DNA of 64,000 bases, taken from the NCBI GenBank assembly GCA_002340355.1, contig DDLX01000027.1:1-64000 (forward strand), in the 5' to 3' direction. Positions 25,428-35,043 of the stretch are shown here, in pieces. Within the stretch, counting starts at the first letter, position 1, and the number at the start of each line of letters is the position of its first letter. Position numbers and translations under genes: made by a program. The DNA is from Cytophagales bacterium UBA2561. Lineage in GTDB: Bacteria; Bacteroidota; Bacteroidia; Cytophagales; Thermoflexibacteraceae. Below the pieces are notes generated by a model that was not told where the DNA came from, did no database searches, and worked only from the letters and a program-made list of their open reading frames with translations.

Positions 25428-25904
25428 ATGGCTTCTTCACTCAAAAACCTAAGTGATTATTCAGATAAAAATATTGGTGATATTGCCGACAAAAAATTTG
25501 CAATTATCGTTTCAGAATGGAATACGGAAGTTACTGAAGCCCTTTACGATGGAGCTTATCAAACCCTCCTTAAAGAAGGCGCAAAACCAGAAAATATTTT
25601 CCGAAGAATGGTACCAGGGAGTTTTGAATTGAGTTTAGGAGCACAGTACGCCGCCCAAATTTCTGAAATTGATGCAGTAATTTGTATCGGATGTGTGATT
25701 CAGGGCGAAACTCGTCATTTTGATTTCATTTGTTCGGCAGTAGCTCATGGTATTACTGAAGTTGGATTGAAATACAATAAACCTGTTATTTTTGGAGTAT
25801 TAACACCTGATCATCAACAGCAAGCCCTCGACAGAGCAGGAGGAAAACATGGCAATAAAGGTGATGAAGCAGCTATTACTGCCATTAAAATGTTAGGATT
25901 TTAG
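25428..25904 (+). CDS. ribH: 6,7-dimethyl-8-ribityllumazine synthase
   Basis: 158 residues, normal for the family. It catalyses the penultimate step of riboflavin synthesis, joining the ribityl-pyrimidine to dihydroxybutanone phosphate. Motifs are SEWNTEVTEALYDGA, VPGSFELSLGAQ, CVIQGETRHFDFI (with the catalytic His in the RHFDF block) and FGVLTPDHQQQALDRAGG. It stands apart from other rib genes, as is common in this phylum. The terminator upstream means it needs its own promoter, which I could not identify. Confidence 0.96.
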   Translation: MASSLKNLSDYSDKNIGDIADKKFAIIVSEWNTEVTEALYDGAYQTLLKEGAKPENIFRRMVPGSFELSLGAQYAAQISEIDAVICIGCVIQGETRHFDFICSAVAHGITEVGLKYNKPVIFGVLTPDHQQQALDRAGGKHGNKGDEAAITAIKMLGF

Positions 25905-25950
25905 ATTTTATGCTAACAGTTATTTTCAAATAATTTCAAGTAGTAAGCTT

Positions 25951-26694
25951 TTAGTTTCGCCAACCATAGAAAATAGTCAGAAATGTACTCAGAAAGTATT
26001 GTTTTTTCCCAGCAAGAGGCATAATTTCAATAGGTTTAATCATGCCATCTGCCATTATTCCGATTTCGAAACCAGCCACATTTTTCTTATAACTACTCAT
26101 CTCTAAGATAATTGAACTCTTAACTGAAGCTCCATAAACTATCGAACTACCACTAAAAAAACCCTTTGAAGAGGTTTGACGCTCAACAATATCAGTAAAG
26201 GAATGCACTTTATCAGGATCATATTGTCCTATCACTATCTGTTTTCGAGAGGGTGAAGGGTCAGCATCATAAGCAATCACATACGGCACAACCAGCCCAA
26301 AGGTAGGTCCGACACTTGTCGTTAAATGCATTTGCACACCTTGTTCTTCACGTTTTACAAACGCTACTTTTTCCCAGCCATATTGGGGACGAATCATAAA
26401 CAAATAATTACTTTTACCAGGAATAAAACTTCGCCCATTAATTTCATTATGTCCTCTAATTTCTTTGGGATGACGAATTTGTGTAAGATTTAGAGAATAA
26501 CTCCGATAAGATGAATTACTCACAGCATGAGCATAACGGAAGTCAAAACCACCCAAAAAACCAGCTAAAGTATTGAAATTCACTCCGAAATTAAATTCAT
26601 TATATAAGGGGGTAGAGGAATCATTTTGAGCTGTCAGTTCAAAGGCAAATAAAGAAATGAGAAGAGACCAAAAAAGAAAAACTGTTTTTCTCAT
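25951..26694 (-). CDS. Probable outer-membrane beta-barrel protein, uncharacterised
   Basis: 247 residues from the ATG at 26694 (MRKTVFLFWSLLISLFAFELTAQ region), chosen because the signal peptide begins there; an in-frame ATG 21 bases upstream would add an unlikely extension. The mature part alternates short beta-strands with aromatic residues (FDFRYAHAVSNSSYRSYSLN, LFMIRPQYGWEKVAF) and ends FLTIFYGWRN, consistent with a small barrel. No family motif is certain. It is convergent with ribH and lies downstream of pncB on the same strand behind a terminator. Confidence 0.75.
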   Translation of the reverse strand: MRKTVFLFWSLLISLFAFELTAQNDSSTPLYNEFNFGVNFNTLAGFLGGFDFRYAHAVSNSSYRSYSLNLTQIRHPKEIRGHNEINGRSFIPGKSNYLFMIRPQYGWEKVAFVKREEQGVQMHLTTSVGPTFGLVVPYVIAYDADPSPSRKQIVIGQYDPDKVHSFTDIVERQTSSKGFFSGSSIVYGASVKSSIILEMSSYKKNVAGFEIGIMADGMIKPIEIMPLAGKKQYFLSTFLTIFYGWRN

Positions 26695-26802
26695 GGATTG
26701 GAAGGAGATAATCAAAAAATTAATCTAAACGAATAGTGTATCAAAATACATTCTTACAAAGAAAATAAATTTAAAGCCTAAAAATCTTATAAAAACAAAA
26801 AA

Positions 26803-26839
26803 ACTCAAAAATTAAGTTGTTCTACAACCATTTTTGAGT
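26803..26839 (-). terminator. Hairpin terminator after pncB
   Basis: ACTCAAAAA pairs with TTTTTGAGT, with an inner GTTGT/ACAAC stem and a TCT loop. It lies between the end of pncB and the start of the next minus-strand gene. Confidence 0.75.
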
Positions 26840-26896
26840 ATAAAAACCTACTTTTAACAAGAATTACCCTCTACAATACCCCATAAAAAGAATAGA

Positions 26897-28375
26897 TTAC
26901 TTTTTCCGTAACGTCAAAATCAAGTCAGTTTTCAGTTGATGTAGATTCTTTTCTAAGCCAACAGGATATTGATGTGGATTAATAAAACGACGAATACCTC
27001 GGTGAAATGTTTGAAGTTCTTGTTGACAGTGAGTTTTCATTACTTCAATATTAGGTGACTCATACACTAGTTTTCCTTTCTTAAAAATAGATGTAAGTAA
27101 TTCTCGTTGTGTTACATTTTTATTGATTTTTTTACTCCGAGTATGATCTAGAGGGTCAATAATTTGATAATATTTATTGGTTGACTCAGGAATTTCCGTA
27201 TCATAAATCATATCACCAATAGCTGAGCCATCCTCATCATAAAACCGTCTCATTTGTAAAATACCAGGATTAGAAATCTTAATAGCTTGTTCAGACAATT
27301 TCATCTTATATTCCCACTGGTTTTCAGGGTTTTGTCGAATAGCAGTTACTTTGTAAACTCCACCTAATGCAGGCTGGTCATATGCTGTAACGAGCTTCGT
27401 CCCGATTCCCCAGACATCAATATCGGCATCTTGCATTTTAAGGCTTGTAATGATATTCTCATCCAAATCATTACTTGCTACAATCACAGTTTCTTGAAAT
27501 CCTGCTTGATCTAATAATTTCCGAGCTTGATTACTAAAATACGCTAAATCCCCTGAGTCTAAGCGAATGCCGACCATTTTATACCCTTTTTCTTTTAAGA
27601 TTTTTCCTGCTTCAATTGCCCGTTTGATTCCTGTAATCGTATCGTAAGTATCAACCAAAAAAATACAATTATTAGGCATACTTTCGGCATAAACTTTAAA
27701 AGCTTCCAGCTCATCCTCAAAGGACATCACCCAACTATGAGCATGTGTACCTTTTACGGGAATTCCGAATATTTTTCCAGCCATGACATTCGAAGTACCT
27801 GAAGCCCCGCCAATGTAAGCTGCTCGACTTGCCGCCAGTCCTCCATCAATACCTTGCGCCCTTCGAAGTCCAAATTCAAGTACTGTTTGATTACCAGCTG
27901 CTTGTCGAATTCGTGCCGATTTAGTAGCAATAAGAGATTGAAAATTAATGATATTCAAAAGAGGTGTTTCAATTAATTGTCCCTGAATTAATGAGCCTTT
28001 GACCCGAATCAATGGCTCATGTGGAAAAACAATTGACCCCTCCGCTACGGCATCAATATCACAAGAAAATTCCATTGTTCGGAGATAATCTAAAAAACCA
28101 GTTTCAAAAAGTGGTTGCCCATCATTACCTTCTAGCGTTTCTAAATAAGCTAAATCATCCTCTCTAAATTTAAAATTTTTAAGATAATCTATCACATATT
28201 CTAGACCACAAGCCACCGTAAAGCCACTTTGGAAAGGATTTTTGCGAAAAAATAAATTAAAAACGGCTTCTTTGTCCATATTTCCCGATTTCCAATAGCC
28301 ATACGCCATGGTAATCTGGTACAAATCGGTAAGTAACGAAAGTGATCCCGCATAAATGTCTTTAGTTATTTTCAT
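26897..28375 (-). CDS. pncB: Nicotinate phosphoribosyltransferase
   Basis: 492 residues. It makes nicotinate mononucleotide from nicotinate and PRPP in NAD salvage. The N-terminus has LSLLTDLYQITMAYGYW, the family signature. Further on are EFGLRRAQGIDGGLAASRAA, GTHAHSWVMSF (catalytic His region), FLVDTYDT, GIRLDSGDLAYFS and DVWGIGTKL, all in the expected order. It is of the longer bacterial/eukaryotic-like type. Single gene with its own terminator. No other NAD-synthesis gene is adjacent, though kynureninase of the tryptophan-to-NAD route lies at 35 kb. Confidence 0.96.
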   Translation of the reverse strand: MKITKDIYAGSLSLLTDLYQITMAYGYWKSGNMDKEAVFNLFFRKNPFQSGFTVACGLEYVIDYLKNFKFREDDLAYLETLEGNDGQPLFETGFLDYLRTMEFSCDIDAVAEGSIVFPHEPLIRVKGSLIQGQLIETPLLNIINFQSLIATKSARIRQAAGNQTVLEFGLRRAQGIDGGLAASRAAYIGGASGTSNVMAGKIFGIPVKGTHAHSWVMSFEDELEAFKVYAESMPNNCIFLVDTYDTITGIKRAIEAGKILKEKGYKMVGIRLDSGDLAYFSNQARKLLDQAGFQETVIVASNDLDENIITSLKMQDADIDVWGIGTKLVTAYDQPALGGVYKVTAIRQNPENQWEYKMKLSEQAIKISNPGILQMRRFYDEDGSAIGDMIYDTEIPESTNKYYQIIDPLDHTRSKKINKNVTQRELLTSIFKKGKLVYESPNIEVMKTHCQQELQTFHRGIRRFINPHQYPVGLEKNLHQLKTDLILTLRKK

Positions 28376-28509
28376 AATTGCACTCGATTTTGAGAAATGA
28401 TTATTTAAAAATACTAAAATTTTAGTTATTGTAAATTTTACACTTAGTAACGAATAAAAATTTTAGAAAGTTACATATTCGAAAGAAAAAACAGAAAAAG
28501 ATCAAGAGT

Positions 28510-29460
28510 TTGGCTATCAAAAAATATACTTCTGCCGATAAACAGATTTGGGATAATTTCTTATCTATTTCCAAAAACGCCACTTTCTTATTTCGGCGTG
28601 ATTTTATCGAGTATCACGGGGAACGATTTATTGACCATTCAGTATTAATTTTTAATTCTAAAAAAAAATTACTGGCATTATTCCCTGCCTGTCAAAAAAA
28701 GAAGACGATTCATTCACATTCTGGATTGAGCTATGGTGGGATTATTTTTCATCAAGATATCCGACTTCATGAAGCTAAAACCGTTTTTCAAGTACTTCTA
28801 AACTATTTCCAGTCGCAGGGATTTCAGAAAATTATTTATAAACAACTTCCTTATTTTTATCAACAATATCCTAATTATGAGGAAGATATAATTTTATATC
28901 AACTCAAAGCCCAATTAATTCGGAAAGATATCGGCGCAATTATTGATTTGCAAAGTTTACGTTCTACTACATTTTTGAGGGGAAGAAGTCGGGAATTGGA
29001 TTTACAAAAGGCACAGAATCATAACCTTAAAATTATTCAATCCAATAACTTGTCATACTTTTGGAAAAATATTTTAATTCCCAATTTAAAAACTCGTCAC
29101 CAAATTAGCCCAACACATTCTTTGAATGAAATAACTTATTTAGTTGATTTATTTCCTAAAAATATTCGTTTTTTTTCTGTTCAAAAAAATCAACAGATAG
29201 TGGCAGGAACTCTTATTTTCCAAACTGATGAAGTAGCTCATGCTCAATATATTGCCAGCTCTGAATTAGGCAAGAAACACGGTGCTTTGACCTTACTTTT
29301 TCAGCATTTAGTACGGAACAAATATTCTGATTTTAAGTTTTTCAGCTTTGGAATTTCGACTGAAAACCAAGGAAAAAATCTTAATCAAGGATTACATACT
29401 TGGAAAGAAAGTTTTGGCGCAAGGGCTATTCCGCATAATATTTATCAAATTTTGATTTAA
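28510..29460 (+). CDS. FemAB/GNAT-like acyltransferase
   Basis: 316 residues starting at TTG (28510-28512). No in-frame ATG exists upstream before a stop, and the N-terminus IKKYTSADKQIWDNFLSISK lines up with the family start. The block NATFLFRRDFIEYH and the later GRSRELDLQKAQNHNL, ENQGKNLNQGLHTWKESFGA are typical of Bacteroidota GNAT proteins related to FemAB/BioF2-like acyltransferases. These use aminoacyl or acyl donors to modify cell-wall or capsule precursors. The substrate is not deducible. The gene stands alone, divergent from pncB. Confidence 0.8.
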   Translation: MAIKKYTSADKQIWDNFLSISKNATFLFRRDFIEYHGERFIDHSVLIFNSKKKLLALFPACQKKKTIHSHSGLSYGGIIFHQDIRLHEAKTVFQVLLNYFQSQGFQKIIYKQLPYFYQQYPNYEEDIILYQLKAQLIRKDIGAIIDLQSLRSTTFLRGRSRELDLQKAQNHNLKIIQSNNLSYFWKNILIPNLKTRHQISPTHSLNEITYLVDLFPKNIRFFSVQKNQQIVAGTLIFQTDEVAHAQYIASSELGKKHGALTLLFQHLVRNKYSDFKFFSFGISTENQGKNLNQGLHTWKESFGARAIPHNIYQILI

Positions 29461-29565
29461 AAAAATAATCAAATTAATAAAATTTGTCATATTTTTTGCC
29501 AAAAATCATACTCTTCTTTTGTACCTTTAAAAACTAGATTTTTTTCATCAAGAATATATTATTAC

Positions 29566-30297
29566 ATGAAGAGATCATTTTCATCATACCCAAGATTCTA
29601 TAAACTGGATACTTCTGAGGCAAGTCGAAGATTTGTTATTGCTGATATACACGGTTGTTCGCAGACACTTCATAAACTATTAGATCAAATTCAGCTTCAA
29701 AAATCGGATTACTTATTTTTTTTAGGTGATTATATTGATAGAGGGATGGACAGTAAAGGAGTCTTGGATACTATTTTGAATTTGCAAAAAAATAATTATC
29801 ACATTTTTCCATTACGAGGTAATCACGAAGATGAATTTATTTGGAGTATTGAAAATGAGGAAGATGTATTAGCACAACATCATGGGAATCAGCTAGAAAC
29901 CCTTTTAGATGAAAATCACCAAGTCAAAAAGGTATATCAAGATTTTTTATTTCAATTGCCTTTTTATTATGAATTGGAGGATTATTATCTTGTTCATGCA
30001 GGCTTTAACTTTAGTATCCCTAATCCTTTTGAGAATTTTGAAGAAATGTTGTGGATTCGTGATTTTCCGATTGACAAGCACCAATTAAATGGGAAACGCA
30101 TTATACACGGACACACACCAACTGCTTTAGATATGATTCAAGAATCAATTTCCTGCAGAACACAGGTTATTAATATTGATGGGGGAGCTGTTTTTTATGA
30201 TTTTACAGATAAAGGTTATGGAAATTTAATTGCACTAAACCTAGATACATTTGAACTATACACACAACATAACTTAGAAAAGCAGCGTTATTATTAA
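29566..30297 (+). CDS. PPP-family metallophosphatase (serine/threonine phosphatase-like)
   Basis: 243 residues with the full two-metal PPP set in order: ADIHGC, GDYIDRG, LRGNHEDEF, VHAGF and IHGHTP. The size and order match bacterial PrpA/PrpB-like protein phosphatases, but bis(5'-nucleosyl)-tetraphosphatase activity (ApaH-like) is equally possible from motifs alone. Cytoplasmic, no signal peptide. Followed after about 190 bases by a SpoIIE phosphatase gene. Confidence 0.9.
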   Translation: MKRSFSSYPRFYKLDTSEASRRFVIADIHGCSQTLHKLLDQIQLQKSDYLFFLGDYIDRGMDSKGVLDTILNLQKNNYHIFPLRGNHEDEFIWSIENEEDVLAQHHGNQLETLLDENHQVKKVYQDFLFQLPFYYELEDYYLVHAGFNFSIPNPFENFEEMLWIRDFPIDKHQLNGKRIIHGHTPTALDMIQESISCRTQVINIDGGAVFYDFTDKGYGNLIALNLDTFELYTQHNLEKQRYY

Positions 30298-30490
30298 ATT
30301 TTCTACTATTATTTTGACATGAATTCTTGGTTAAAGTCTTATAAAGTTATGTTATACCTTATGAAAAAGTCTGTTGAATTTATTTGATTTCATTCAATTT
30401 AGTACATAATTTGTATATATTATCGTTTAGTATATATCCTAAACTCTGAATGTGAGTTTATGGCTTTTTTATCATTTAAAGCCCCTCTTT

Positions 30491-32953
30491 ATGGATTCTG
30501 TATTTAATAAATATCGCCTTCCCATTGTCTTCAATGCGGTACTTATTGGACTAGCGATACTAATGATTTTTAGTTTTGGACTAGAACAATATGCACTCCA
30601 ACAAAAAGAAATCGACTTACATATCATCAAAATTGCAGAAGAACAACGTACAACAAGCCAACAAATCTTGAACCGAGCTTTCACAATTAGCACTCTAAAA
30701 AGCATAGAATCAAGGCGTTTGCTTGTTTCTGATTTAAAATACTTGACTGACACGTGGAATGAAGAACATCGAAAACTTATTACAGGAAGTGAAGATTTTC
30801 AAATGCCTCGTGATGAAAAAGAATTAGTTCGAAAATTATTTGAAAAAACCAATCCACATCAACGGGCAATTTATCAGGCAGTACAAACTATTGTAAAATG
30901 TATTGAAAATCAGTTTATTATTGAAGCAGAATGTGAAGAAAAAATTAATCAAGCAGTCGCCAATCTATACAATCATGAGCAAATTTTTATGAGCGAAACC
31001 AACAAGATTATTATTCGACTATACGAAGAAGACCGAAAAAGGCTTAAAATGTACGGTCAAGAGATGTTTGGTCTTTTAATGATAAATTTAATCTCATTAG
31101 TTTTTATTGGTCTATTTCTATTTCGACCTACTGCCCGAACAATTGCCCGAATTATGAAAGAATTAGAAACAAATAATAAAAAATTAGCTAATAACAATCA
31201 AAAACTAACTGCGAAGGATAAAAAATTACTTCAAAATGTTGCCGCTTTAAATACTACTCAGGAAGCTTTACGAAAACAAGGACAAGTCGTATCCCAACAA
31301 CTTCGAGCCATTAATAATACTTTAGCTTTTGTAGAATTTTCGCCTGATGGTAAAATCCGAAAAGCAAACTCTATTTTTCTAAAAGCATTTGGCTATTCTT
31401 TGAGGGAAATCGAAGGGCAACCTCATTTGATGTTAACTGATCGTCAAAGTGACTGGCACGAGCGTTATGCCGACTTTTGGTATGACCTCCAAAATGGTAT
31501 TGCGAAAAACGAAATTTTCAAGAAAACTGATAAAGAAGGAAATGAAATTTGGTTAGATGCTACTTTCACACCTGTACGAAATGCTGAAAATCAAGTATCT
31601 AAAGTCATTTTGTTAGGAAAGGATGTGACCAAAGCACATCATCAGACCATTGACTTCAAACAAAAGATGATGGCAATTTCTAAGTCTACCGTCATGATAA
31701 CAGTCAATATGGATGGTATTATTATTGAAGCTAATGAGGAATTTGTGAAACTTTTAGGCTATCGTATTCAAGAAATTATGGGCAGACATCACCACTTATT
31801 ATTACCAGATGAAAACCGAAATAACTTTAATCTTTCATGGGGAAACTTGCTCAAGGGTCAGTTTGTTCGAGGAATTTATCCCTATCAACATAAAAATAAA
31901 AAGACAGTTTGGGTCAATGCAACTTATAATCCAATTACAGACGCTTCAGGAAAAATCACAAAAATATTAATTTTTGCTCAAAATATTACACGTCAAAAAG
32001 AACTAGAAGAAAAAGTTCTTGGACAAGTCAATAGACTCAAAACTCAAGAAAAGATTTTACGTAGAAATATGGAAGAACTTTCAGCAGTCAATGAGGCTCA
32101 AGAAGCTCAAAACCAATTGATTGCTGAGCAGAATCTACGTTTAGGAGAAGCCAAAAAACAGTTAGAAACCCAAAATCGACACGTAACGGATAGTATTAAG
32201 TATGCAAAACGAGTACAAGAAGCTATTCTAGGTAATCAACATGAATTACAGGAATTTTTTCCAGAGTCATTTGTATTTTTCCATCCTAAAGCTATTGTAT
32301 CAGGTGATTTTTACCGATTCTACACTTTAAATTATCAAGGTAAATCACTGAAAATCATCATTGTAGCAGACTGTACAGGGCATGGTGTTTCAGGTGCATT
32401 TATGACGGTTTTAGGAACTATGCTATTTGATGAGATTATTAATGAACAAATTTTTGAACCTAACCAAATCCTATATCATCTAGATCGAAAAATTGGTTTG
32501 GCTCTTAAAAAATATCACAATTCTTCTAAACAGTTAAAGGATGGAATGGATGTAGCCATTTTGATGATAGACGAAGCAAATCAAATAGCGCAATTTGCAG
32601 GAGCAAAAAATCCTATGTTGTTAATTCAAGACCAAAAAATGAAAATTTTTAAAGCCTCTAAATATCCAATCGGACATACAACACATAAAAAATTACAACA
32701 AAAAACCTTTGAAAATCAGATTTTTAGCTTTAAAAAAGGAGATAATTTGTATTTATTTTCAGATGGATTCCAAGATCAATTTGGAGAACGTTACGAAATG
32801 AAATACCTACGAAAACGATTCCGAAACTTCTTGATGGAAATCAGCCGTTTTTCTGCCGAAGAACAGAAAAAAATGCTAGCACAAGAGTTTACAAAATGGA
32901 AAGGAAGCACATCACAAACAGATGATATTTTGATTATAGGTCTAAAGATTTAG
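30491..32953 (+). CDS. Membrane PAS-PAS-SpoIIE (PP2C) phosphatase
   Basis: 820 residues from ATG 30491. An upstream in-frame GTG would add 13 residues ahead of the first membrane helix and seems less likely. A helical sensor region lies between two transmembrane helices (about 10-30 and 195-215). Then come a coiled coil, PAS domains at about 270-385 and 395-505, a second coiled coil, and a SpoIIE phosphatase domain (about 580-820) with IVSGDFY, DCTGHGVSGAFM and SDGFQDQFGE. Such proteins dephosphorylate anti-sigma antagonists of the STAS type or other Ser/Thr-phosphoproteins. Its 3' end overlaps the convergent M19 gene by 12 bases. A close relative with other input domains is at 59903. Confidence 0.93.
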   Translation: MDSVFNKYRLPIVFNAVLIGLAILMIFSFGLEQYALQQKEIDLHIIKIAEEQRTTSQQILNRAFTISTLKSIESRRLLVSDLKYLTDTWNEEHRKLITGSEDFQMPRDEKELVRKLFEKTNPHQRAIYQAVQTIVKCIENQFIIEAECEEKINQAVANLYNHEQIFMSETNKIIIRLYEEDRKRLKMYGQEMFGLLMINLISLVFIGLFLFRPTARTIARIMKELETNNKKLANNNQKLTAKDKKLLQNVAALNTTQEALRKQGQVVSQQLRAINNTLAFVEFSPDGKIRKANSIFLKAFGYSLREIEGQPHLMLTDRQSDWHERYADFWYDLQNGIAKNEIFKKTDKEGNEIWLDATFTPVRNAENQVSKVILLGKDVTKAHHQTIDFKQKMMAISKSTVMITVNMDGIIIEANEEFVKLLGYRIQEIMGRHHHLLLPDENRNNFNLSWGNLLKGQFVRGIYPYQHKNKKTVWVNATYNPITDASGKITKILIFAQNITRQKELEEKVLGQVNRLKTQEKILRRNMEELSAVNEAQEAQNQLIAEQNLRLGEAKKQLETQNRHVTDSIKYAKRVQEAILGNQHELQEFFPESFVFFHPKAIVSGDFYRFYTLNYQGKSLKIIIVADCTGHGVSGAFMTVLGTMLFDEIINEQIFEPNQILYHLDRKIGLALKKYHNSSKQLKDGMDVAILMIDEANQIAQFAGAKNPMLLIQDQKMKIFKASKYPIGHTTHKKLQQKTFENQIFSFKKGDNLYLFSDGFQDQFGERYEMKYLRKRFRNFLMEISRFSAEEQKKMLAQEFTKWKGSTSQTDDILIIGLKI

Positions 32954-34021
32954 GAAAAAATGAATCATATTTTGACTCAAAATTTGACGAATTTCTCGGT
33001 GTGAGAATCCTTGTTTTTGCATTTCTAAAACTAAATTTTGTACGAAATTCGCATTCAGTTTCTCAGCACCTTTAACAGGACTAATCCGCCCCTCAAAGTC
33101 TGTTCCAAAGGTAACAAATTTCGCTCCAACCAAGTTACAAATATGCCGAACATGTCTAATAACTTTCTGTAAATCAGCTTTTTCTTTTGTATTCCAAACC
33201 ATAGGCTGATGCAAGCAAATTCCAATCAATCCTTTATTTTCAGCGATTTGTCGAATTTGATTATCAGTCAAATTTCGTGTTGAGGAACAAATTTTTTTAA
33301 CATTAGAGTGTCCTGCCACAATTTTGGTTCGTCCTTGATTAAAATCTAAAATTTCTTGAAATGCCGTCTTTCCTAAATGAGAAACTCCAATAATCATCTG
33401 TTTCTCTATCATTTTCTCAAGCAGCTTTCTTCCTTCATCTGAAATTACTGAATAATCATCTAATAATTCAGGGAATCCTTTAATGCTTGTTGAGTTATTG
33501 CGACTTTCGGGCTTACTAATAAATTGATTATGAAAACGATGACCAAACGTAATTTTGCGAACTCCTACCGTATACAAAGAATCTAAATAATGAATTTTAT
33601 TTTCTAATAAATATGTACCTTCTAATCCAAAAACGTAGGCTGTTTTGCCTTGTTGTAAGATTTTACGCAAATGAGTTTTATTTTCAGCAAAAACCAAATT
33701 CGGATAATTTTGGGCAGTATAATTTCGGAAATTGTGTAAAAACTGAAGAACCTCAGAGATATCAACAGTTTTCGGATTTTGCATATCAAACCGATTGACT
33801 CCCAAAGAGAAAACGAATAATTGTCCACCCGCTTTACGAATCCCTAACCGACTTACTGTAAAAGTAGTATCTTCTAATCCTGCTTCATTTTTTTGGTTAA
33901 ATAATCGACTAATTGCACTATTATGTAAATCTGAAAAACCAACTTTTTGAGGAATAGAGCGACAACTTGAAATCATTAATATCCAAAAAATCGAAACATA
34001 AAAGCAGTAATTTAAGAGCAT
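32942..34021 (-). CDS. M19 (renal dipeptidase-like) lipoprotein
   Basis: 359 residues with a lipoprotein signal ending LMISSC (Cys20), so it is anchored in the envelope. The amidohydrolase fold of M19 dipeptidases is recognisable: VFGLEGTYLL (bridging Glu), IGVSHLGKTAF (His), VAGHSNVKKICSSTRNLTD (His) and FGTDFEGR (Asp). The first metal motif, usually His-x-Asp, reads DLHNSAIS, with Ser35 in place of Asp. The protein may therefore have altered metal binding or no peptidase activity. It overlaps the convergent SpoIIE gene by 12 bases and precedes nothing obvious in an operon. Family confidence is high, activity uncertain. Confidence 0.88.
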   Translation of the reverse strand: MLLNYCFYVSIFWILMISSCRSIPQKVGFSDLHNSAISRLFNQKNEAGLEDTTFTVSRLGIRKAGGQLFVFSLGVNRFDMQNPKTVDISEVLQFLHNFRNYTAQNYPNLVFAENKTHLRKILQQGKTAYVFGLEGTYLLENKIHYLDSLYTVGVRKITFGHRFHNQFISKPESRNNSTSIKGFPELLDDYSVISDEGRKLLEKMIEKQMIIGVSHLGKTAFQEILDFNQGRTKIVAGHSNVKKICSSTRNLTDNQIRQIAENKGLIGICLHQPMVWNTKEKADLQKVIRHVRHICNLVGAKFVTFGTDFEGRISPVKGAEKLNANFVQNLVLEMQKQGFSHREIRQILSQNMIHFFLNL

Positions 34022-34057
34022 AAAATATTTTTTAGTAAGCAGTAATTTTATATCAAC

Positions 34058-34975
34058 TTATGCTTTATTTTTTGTTAATTTATGAAAAATTTCTTCTAAA
34101 GGTATTTCTTCTTGAGTCATTTCTAATAAAGTTTTTTGGTGTTCAACAGCCATCTGGAAAATTTCGGGTCGAATATCTTGAGTTGTATTAGCTAAAATTT
34201 CGAATTGTCCATTCTGATTTTTTTGAACTTCTAAAACTCCTTCGATTTTTTTCAATATTTCTGGGTCAATTTTTTCCAAAAACTCTACTCGAATCCGTTG
34301 TTGGCTAGCTTCTGTATTTAGTTCCATAACAGGTCTGTCAATGACTATTTTCCCTGTATCAATAATGACCACACGATGACATAAAGCCTTGACTTCCTGC
34401 ATAATATGTGTAGAAAATATTAACGTTTTTTCTTTACTTACTGTTCGAATAACTTCTCGGATTTCAAGAATTTGGTTAGGATCAAGTCCTGAAGTAGGTT
34501 CATCCAAAATTAATACTTCAGGATTATGAATTAGAGCTTGTGCTAGTCCTACTCGTTGCCGATAACCTTTGGAAAGTGTACCAATTTTTTTCCGCTTTTC
34601 TCGTTCCAATCCACACAAATCAATCATTTCACCAATACGCTGTTTCAATTTCGTTCCACGCATTTGATGTAAATTTCCAACAAATTCTAGATACTCTGGA
34701 ACATACATTTCGAGATAAAGTGGATTATGTTCAGGCAAGTATCCAATCCGTTTTTTGATAGCAGTTGAGTTCTCGGTAACCTCTAAGCCACAAACATTCA
34801 CACTTCCTGATGTTGCTGATAAATAACCTGTTGCAATTTTCATTGTAGTTGATTTACCAGCACCATTAGGACCCAAAAAGCCTAAAATTTCGCCTTTTTT
34901 GGCTTCGAAGGAAAGAGAGTCTACTGCTTTTTGTTCACCATAAATTTTGGTAAGTTTACAAATTGAAACCGACAT
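34058..34975 (-). CDS. gldA: Gliding-motility ABC transporter ATP-binding protein GldA
   Basis: 305 residues. Walker A GPNGAGKST at 35-43, signature LSKGYRQRVGLAQAL, Walker B VLILDEPTSGLDP, and switch His in FSTHIMQEV. Overall sequence (KLTKIYGEQKAVD, GYLPEHNPLYLEMYVPEYL) matches GldA of Flavobacterium johnsoniae and relatives, the ATPase that works with membrane proteins GldF and GldG in gliding. Those partners are not in this window, so the genes are split. A TAAATTTG box lies at 35008-35015 upstream. Other DrrA/CcmA-type ABC ATPases are similar, which leaves a small doubt about the name. Confidence 0.85.
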   Translation of the reverse strand: MSVSICKLTKIYGEQKAVDSLSFEAKKGEILGFLGPNGAGKSTTMKIATGYLSATSGSVNVCGLEVTENSTAIKKRIGYLPEHNPLYLEMYVPEYLEFVGNLHQMRGTKLKQRIGEMIDLCGLEREKRKKIGTLSKGYRQRVGLAQALIHNPEVLILDEPTSGLDPNQILEIREVIRTVSKEKTLIFSTHIMQEVKALCHRVVIIDTGKIVIDRPVMELNTEASQQRIRVEFLEKIDPEILKKIEGVLEVQKNQNGQFEILANTTQDIRPEIFQMAVEHQKTLLEMTQEEIPLEEIFHKLTKNKA

Positions 34976-35043
34976 AAGGTATTAAGTTTATAATTTTATC
35001 CTTTTTACAAATTTATTTCTGATGTAATTTTTAAGAAGTAAAT

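Noticed and set aside
30452..30490. Upstream GTG start for the PAS-SpoIIE phosphatase
   Set aside because: It adds 13 residues before a natural membrane-anchor start; ATG 30491 is the better choice.
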